From the NCBI RefSeq assembly GCF_028736035.1, contig NZ_CP117866.1, positions 496,001-560,000 on the forward strand: 64,000 nt of DNA. Reading direction: 5' to 3'. The DNA is from Streptomyces sp. T12. GTDB lineage: Bacteria > Actinomycetota > Actinomycetes > Streptomycetales > Streptomycetaceae. Both the position numbers and the translations under genes were made by a program. Positions within the stretch are counted from its first letter, which is position 1; each line of letters starts with the position of its first letter. The notes under the pieces were generated by a model. The model saw only the letters and a program-made list of their open reading frames with translations. It did no database searches and was not told the DNA's origin. Shown here one piece after another: positions 62,379-64,000 of this stretch.

Positions 62379-62806
62379 GAGAGAGCCGTAGGACTGAGAC
62401 GTGTTTACGGCCAGGGTGACTACGCTCCGCGCCGCCCCGCTCCTCGTGAGCGTCCTCAGCGCCTTTCGATTCTCGTGGCTTGTCAGCGAGCGAGCGGCGG
62501 CTTCGCGGCCACCGGGACGGAGCCGTGGATCGGGTCGGGGACGCGAGACAAGGGCAGACCGGCGCCTGTGTTGCGGTGGGCGATGATCTCGGCGGAAATG
62601 GTACGCGGCAGGGCTCCGCTGACGGGCTCGGCGGCAAGCACCATGAGGCCGGAAGAAGGCGGCACCGGGTACCCGGACTTCAGCCCGGTCCGTGCGACCG
62701 CCGCCTTCGACAGGTGCTGTACCCCAAGAACACCATCAGCGTGCCGCGTGCGCCACTGCCAGTGCTCCGTTACCCATGCCAGGTTCCACTCGCTCGACGA
62801 ACACCC
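62379..62806. other. Intergenic stretch, no supported gene
   Basis: No reading frame with protein-like content that I can support. A minus-strand open stretch at 62483-62836 has no family match and lies across the terminator, so it is not called. Confidence 0.45.
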
Positions 62807-62844
62807 CTTCCCTGATGCTTGAACTCGCTCAAGCATCAGGGAAG
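62807..62844 (-). terminator. Long hairpin terminator of the PL11 gene
   Basis: CTTCCCTGATGCTTGA and TCAAGCATCAGGGAAG form a perfect 16-bp stem around ACTCGC. It is 14 bp past the stop of the minus-strand PL11 gene, placed to end that transcript. Confidence 0.75.
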
Positions 62845-62857
62845 ACGGCTGTCCAGC

Positions 62858-64000
62858 TCAGAGGCTGTTCGGCAGCGCGACGGTGGGACGGGGTGGCGTG
62901 GGCATGTTGCCGCCGATGAAGAAGCTGGGGTGCGGGGGCTGGTTGTAGGCGGTGTTCTGCCAGGCCAGGGCCGTGCGGTACTGGGTGTCGTGGAGGAGGG
63001 TCGTGATCCGCGTATTGGTCTGGTATGGCGTGGAGTAGATCCGCAGGGCCGTGTTGTTGGACGTCGGCCAGATGACCTCCTCGCGCCAGTCTCCGAGGAT
63101 GTCGCCGGACAAGGACGGCGTCGACTTGGTGCCGTTGTTGGAGTGGACCCCGGAGCCGGTGAGCAGGCGGGTGTCGCCGGAGGTGCCGTACTTGTCGATG
63201 TGGGTGCCGTCGAGGAGTTCGCGCGTCGTGTCGCCGTCCCACCACGCCAGGAAGTTGCTGGACCCGGGCTTACGGCTGGCGACCACCGCGCCCTTGGGGT
63301 TGCGGACGCCACTCACGAGCGACGACCACGACTCGGCGCCCGCGCTGCCGGACCAGATGTCACCGGACACGCCCCGGCCGTTGTCACCGCCGGCCGGGGT
63401 GGACCAGAGGATCTGGCCGGTCCTCGCGTCCGCCATCCAGGAGGACGGCTTGGAGCTGTCCTCGTCGACCTTGAACTCCTCCAGACCCGGCCGGGACGGG
63501 TCGAGGTCGCCCACGTGCATCGCGTCCCCGTGGCCGTTCCGCGTCGTCCACAGGCCGTTGCCGTTGTCGTCGACGGCCATCGCGCCGTAGACGACCTCGT
63601 CCTTGCCGTCCCCGTCCACGTCCGCGACCGACAACTGGTGGTTGCCCTGGCCGGCGTAGCCGCTGTTGGCGTTGGAGTCGAAGGTCCACCGGCGGGTGAA
63701 CTGCCCGTTCCGCCAGTCCCAGGCCGCGATCACCGCGCGGGTGTAGTAGCCACGAGCCATGATCACCGAGGGTCGGGAACCGTCCAGATAGGCCGTGCCC
63801 GCCAGGAACCGGTCCACGCGGTTGCCGTAGGAGTCCCCCCAGGACGACACCGTGCCTCGGGCTGGGACGTATTCGACGGACTGCATCGCCCTGCCCGTCT
63901 GCCCGTTGAACATCGTCAGGTACTCGGGGCCGGACAGTACGTAGCCCGAGGAGTTGCGGTGATCGGCCGAGGAACTGCCTATGACCGCGCCGGTTCCGTC
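62858..64000 (-). CDS. Rhamnogalacturonan lyase, PL11 family (5' end outside window)
   Basis: The frame is open to the right edge; the visible 380 codons are the C-terminal part, ending MPTPPRPTVALPNSL. Typical PL11 beta-propeller elements are GTGAVIGSSSADHRNSSGYV, YLTMFNGQTGRAMQSVEYVP, SVADVDGDGKDEVVYGAMAV (calcium-binding DxDxDG), GDAMHVGDLDPSRPGLEEFK, VSGDIWSGSAGAESWSS and SGDILGDWREEVIWPT. These enzymes cut the rhamnogalacturonan I backbone of pectin by beta-elimination outside the cell. Followed by a strong hairpin terminator. Intact as far as seen. Confidence 0.95.
   Translation of the reverse strand, partial: DGTGAVIGSSSADHRNSSGYVLSGPEYLTMFNGQTGRAMQSVEYVPARGTVSSWGDSYGNRVDRFLAGTAYLDGSRPSVIMARGYYTRAVIAAWDWRNGQFTRRWTFDSNANSGYAGQGNHQLSVADVDGDGKDEVVYGAMAVDDNGNGLWTTRNGHGDAMHVGDLDPSRPGLEEFKVDEDSSKPSSWMADARTGQILWSTPAGGDNGRGVSGDIWSGSAGAESWSSLVSGVRNPKGAVVASRKPGSSNFLAWWDGDTTRELLDGTHIDKYGTSGDTRLLTGSGVHSNNGTKSTPSLSGDILGDWREEVIWPTSNNTALRIYSTPYQTNTRITTLLHDTQYRTALAWQNTAYNQPPHPSFFIGGNMPTPPRPTVALPNSL

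Noticed and set aside
62483..62836. 117-aa minus-strand frame upstream of the PL11 terminator
   Set aside because: It begins inside the terminator hairpin, has no family features and no ribosome site.

Overview
The window reads as Streptomyces-like (actinomycete) chromosome. It is GC-rich, uses many GTG and some TTG or CTG starts, translates genes by 4-base overlaps (ATGA, GTGA), and carries Sec/Tat-secreted polysaccharide enzymes, LacI-type sugar regulators, an ABC sugar importer without its own ATPase and a transmembrane Ser/Thr kinase. It holds many broken genes and transposase remnants. This looks like an accessory region, perhaps a chromosome arm or megaplasmid, shaped by repeated insertion and deletion. 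No complete insertion sequence, tRNA, rRNA or CRISPR array was recognised.

Region 1 (1-11.2 kb) resembles a decayed biological-conflict island. It starts with a divergent three-gene cassette: a TPR protein heading into a probable CHAT protease domain, a small Cys-motif protein and a membrane protein, similar to systems I remember as CATRA. Remnants of IS21-type and Tn3-type transposases and a truncated NTPase follow. Next comes the most interesting pair. A 159-aa protein carries a C-terminal NTISGG...LQGRDF motif. An NB-ARC/TPR (NLR-like) protein carries a matching NTISGG...IQGRDI motif at its N terminus. This is the layout expected of amyloid-templated NLR/effector signalling.

Region 2 (11.2-24.4 kb) begins with a MarR-MFS-DUF1330 operon. 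It continues with fragments of an actinomycete mobile element, including a chimeric ORF that joins a C5-methyltransferase front half to a DnaB-N-like domain. A membrane-anchored sulfite-oxidase-like molybdoenzyme sits opposite a NarL-type two-component system. A cluster of IS5, IS110 and IS4 remnants and a junction between a GH5 3' fragment and a LacI 3' fragment close the region.

Region 3 (24.5-38.3 kb) is a LysR-controlled aromatic catabolic cluster: two FAH-family hydrolases, a cyclase-family hydrolase, two FAD monooxygenases, an ACMSD-like amidohydrolase and a type I extradiol dioxygenase. A TetR-SDR pair with matching palindromic operators follows. Its lower-pathway part is decayed: CoA-transferase subunits, a 4-hydroxy-2-oxovalerate aldolase and a P450 are all broken.

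Region 4 (38.4-64 kb) is a polysaccharide and sugar utilisation region. It contains three LacI regulators, a GH59-lectin enzyme, a secreted beta-helix protein that shares a promoter/operator block with the GH59 gene, an SGNH hydrolase, a cupin protein and a LacI-controlled ABC importer with an oxidoreductase and a DUF6807-like protein. It also has a Ser/Thr kinase, a PaaX regulator, a Tat-exported alpha/beta hydrolase with a CebR-like box upstream, a GH5 endoglucanase and, at the right edge, a PL11 rhamnogalacturonan lyase. Regulatory palindromes are numerous and often shared between genes, so several regulons can be proposed.
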